Shown here one piece after another: positions 63,212 through 64,000 of a DNA stretch of 64,000 nt. This DNA is from Aureimonas altamirensis (GTDB taxonomy: Bacteria; Pseudomonadota; Alphaproteobacteria; Rhizobiales; Rhizobiaceae). The position numbers were made by a program, and so were the translations under genes. Numbering within the stretch: the stretch's first letter is position 1; every line of letters begins with the position of its first letter. A model generated the notes under the pieces. It was not told where the DNA came from and did not search any database. It worked only from the letters and a program-made list of their open reading frames with translations. Location of the stretch: contig NZ_JAMQCO010000004.1 of the NCBI RefSeq assembly GCF_023702225.1, positions 118,384-182,383 of the forward strand. Direction: 5' to 3'.

Positions 63212-63943
63212 ATGGCACAGAACGTGTACGACAGCCCGGAGTTTTTCGAAGGCTACAGTCAGTTGCCCCGCCAGCGTCTGGGCCTTTACGGCGCCCCGGA
63301 ATGGCCGGTTCTGCGCGCCATGCTGCCGGACCTGGCGGGCTGTGTCGTGGCTGACCTCGGTTGTGGCTTCGGCTGGGCTTCCCGCTGGATGCGGGAACAT
63401 GGAGCCTCATCGGTGCTCGGCATCGATCTCTCCCGGAACATGATCGATCGCGCTGTGCGAGACACGCTCGTCGACGGCATCGACTACAGGATCGGCGATC
63501 TCGATACGCTGGATTTACCTACATCGGCGTTCGACTGCATCTTCAGCGCTCTCGCATTCCATTACGTTCAGGACTTCAGGCGGTTGAGCGCCGTGATGCA
63601 TTCTGCGCTCAAACCTGAGGGGCATCTCGTATTCACCATAGAGCATCCCATTTTCATGGCGGCAGCGCATCCCCGCTGGCTGGCAGACGAAGACGGACGC
63701 AGAACCTGGCCGGTCAACCAGTATTCCATCGAGGGTGACCGTCGCACCGACTGGTTCACCAAGGGCGTTTTGAAGTACCACAGAACGGCGGCGACGACGT
63801 TGAATACGCTGATCCACGCAGGTTTCGCCATTCGCCGGGTCGAGGAATTCTCCCCCTCGCCCCAGCAGATCGCCGTGACACCCTCCCTCGCCGAGGAGCA
63901 GGAGCGACCGATGATCCTGATGATCGCCGCGCAACGGCAGTAA
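63212..63943 (+). CDS. Class I SAM-dependent methyltransferase
   Basis: 243 residues. Motif I VVADLGCGFGWASRWM, then GIDLSRNMIDRAV, LDTLDLPTSAFDCIFSALAFHYVQDFRRL and LKPEGHLVFTIEHPIFMAA are typical of the Methyltransf_11 fold. The substrate is unknown. It is close to the next gene start, 12 bases away. Confidence 0.9.
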   Translation: MAQNVYDSPEFFEGYSQLPRQRLGLYGAPEWPVLRAMLPDLAGCVVADLGCGFGWASRWMREHGASSVLGIDLSRNMIDRAVRDTLVDGIDYRIGDLDTLDLPTSAFDCIFSALAFHYVQDFRRLSAVMHSALKPEGHLVFTIEHPIFMAAAHPRWLADEDGRRTWPVNQYSIEGDRRTDWFTKGVLKYHRTAATTLNTLIHAGFAIRRVEEFSPSPQQIAVTPSLAEEQERPMILMIAAQRQ

Positions 63944-63955
63944 GGACCGGAACAG

Positions 63956-64000
63956 ATGACTGCAACCACCGGTATCGGCCGTATCCTGACCATCCTGATG
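63956..64000 (+). CDS. Start of a further gene, 3' partial
   Basis: ATG preceded by AAGGACCGG opens a frame MTATTGIGRILTILM that runs off the window. Only 15 residues are visible, a hydrophobic start that could be a membrane segment or signal peptide. No family can be named. Confidence 0.5.
   Translation, partial: MTATTGIGRILTILM

Overview
The window is high-GC DNA from an alphaproteobacterium, most likely of the order Hyphomicrobiales (Rhizobiales). The evidence is a circularly permuted two-piece tmRNA gene next to sspB, a cckA hybrid kinase next to recA and alaS, a recA SOS box of the rhizobial GAAC-N7-GNAC type, a single-cysteine DksA, and a 2156-residue coiled-coil protein resembling the Agrobacterium Growth Pole Ring protein. 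Nothing in the sequence fixes the genus. I saw no insertion sequence, prophage, CRISPR array or tRNA gene.

Layout. 1-7.7 kb is a surface region: the 3' part of an autotransporter, a GntR/UTRA regulator, and a four-gene spore-coat-U (SCPU) chaperone-usher operon whose chaperone has only its first immunoglobulin-like domain. 7.7-15.2 kb is a C2-sulfonate catabolic cluster that looks like isethionate degradation: an IclR regulator, a divergent GMC isethionate-dehydrogenase-like flavoprotein, an MHS-family importer, sulfoacetaldehyde acetyltransferase (xsc), phosphate acetyltransferase (pta) and a convergent TauE-type sulfite exporter. 15.4-17.1 kb holds a lipoprotein D,D-carboxypeptidase and an SDR. 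17.2-23.2 kb is a sugar uptake and oxidation operon: a ROK repressor with two palindromic operators in tandem, an ABC importer, an SDR and a uronate-dehydrogenase-like enzyme.

23.2-38.5 kb is core genome: alaS, recA, cckA, a FliO-like protein, dksA, a SixA-like phosphatase, a YcjX/YcjF pair, folP-folK, a DUF922 protein, a ferredoxin and an Hpt-like protein without its histidine. 38.9-45.3 kb is the giant polar-growth protein. 45.4-50.7 kb holds an HIBADH-family dehydrogenase and an Mla-type MCE lipid transporter (permease, ATPase, MCE protein, lipoprotein). 50.8-54.4 kb has a dipeptide epimerase, thyX, the permuted tmRNA, sspB and two small proteins. 54.4-64 kb has a large AsmA protein, a MazEF-type toxin-antitoxin pair, a UvrD helicase, a VbhA-Fic toxin-antitoxin pair, a PhzF protein, a methyltransferase and the first codons of one more gene.

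The most notable items are the one-domain chaperone, the complete isethionate-type cluster, the tandem ROK operators, the Hpt protein with His replaced by Cys, the Fic pair with substitutions in both toxin and antitoxin motifs, and the tmRNA-sspB neighbourhood.
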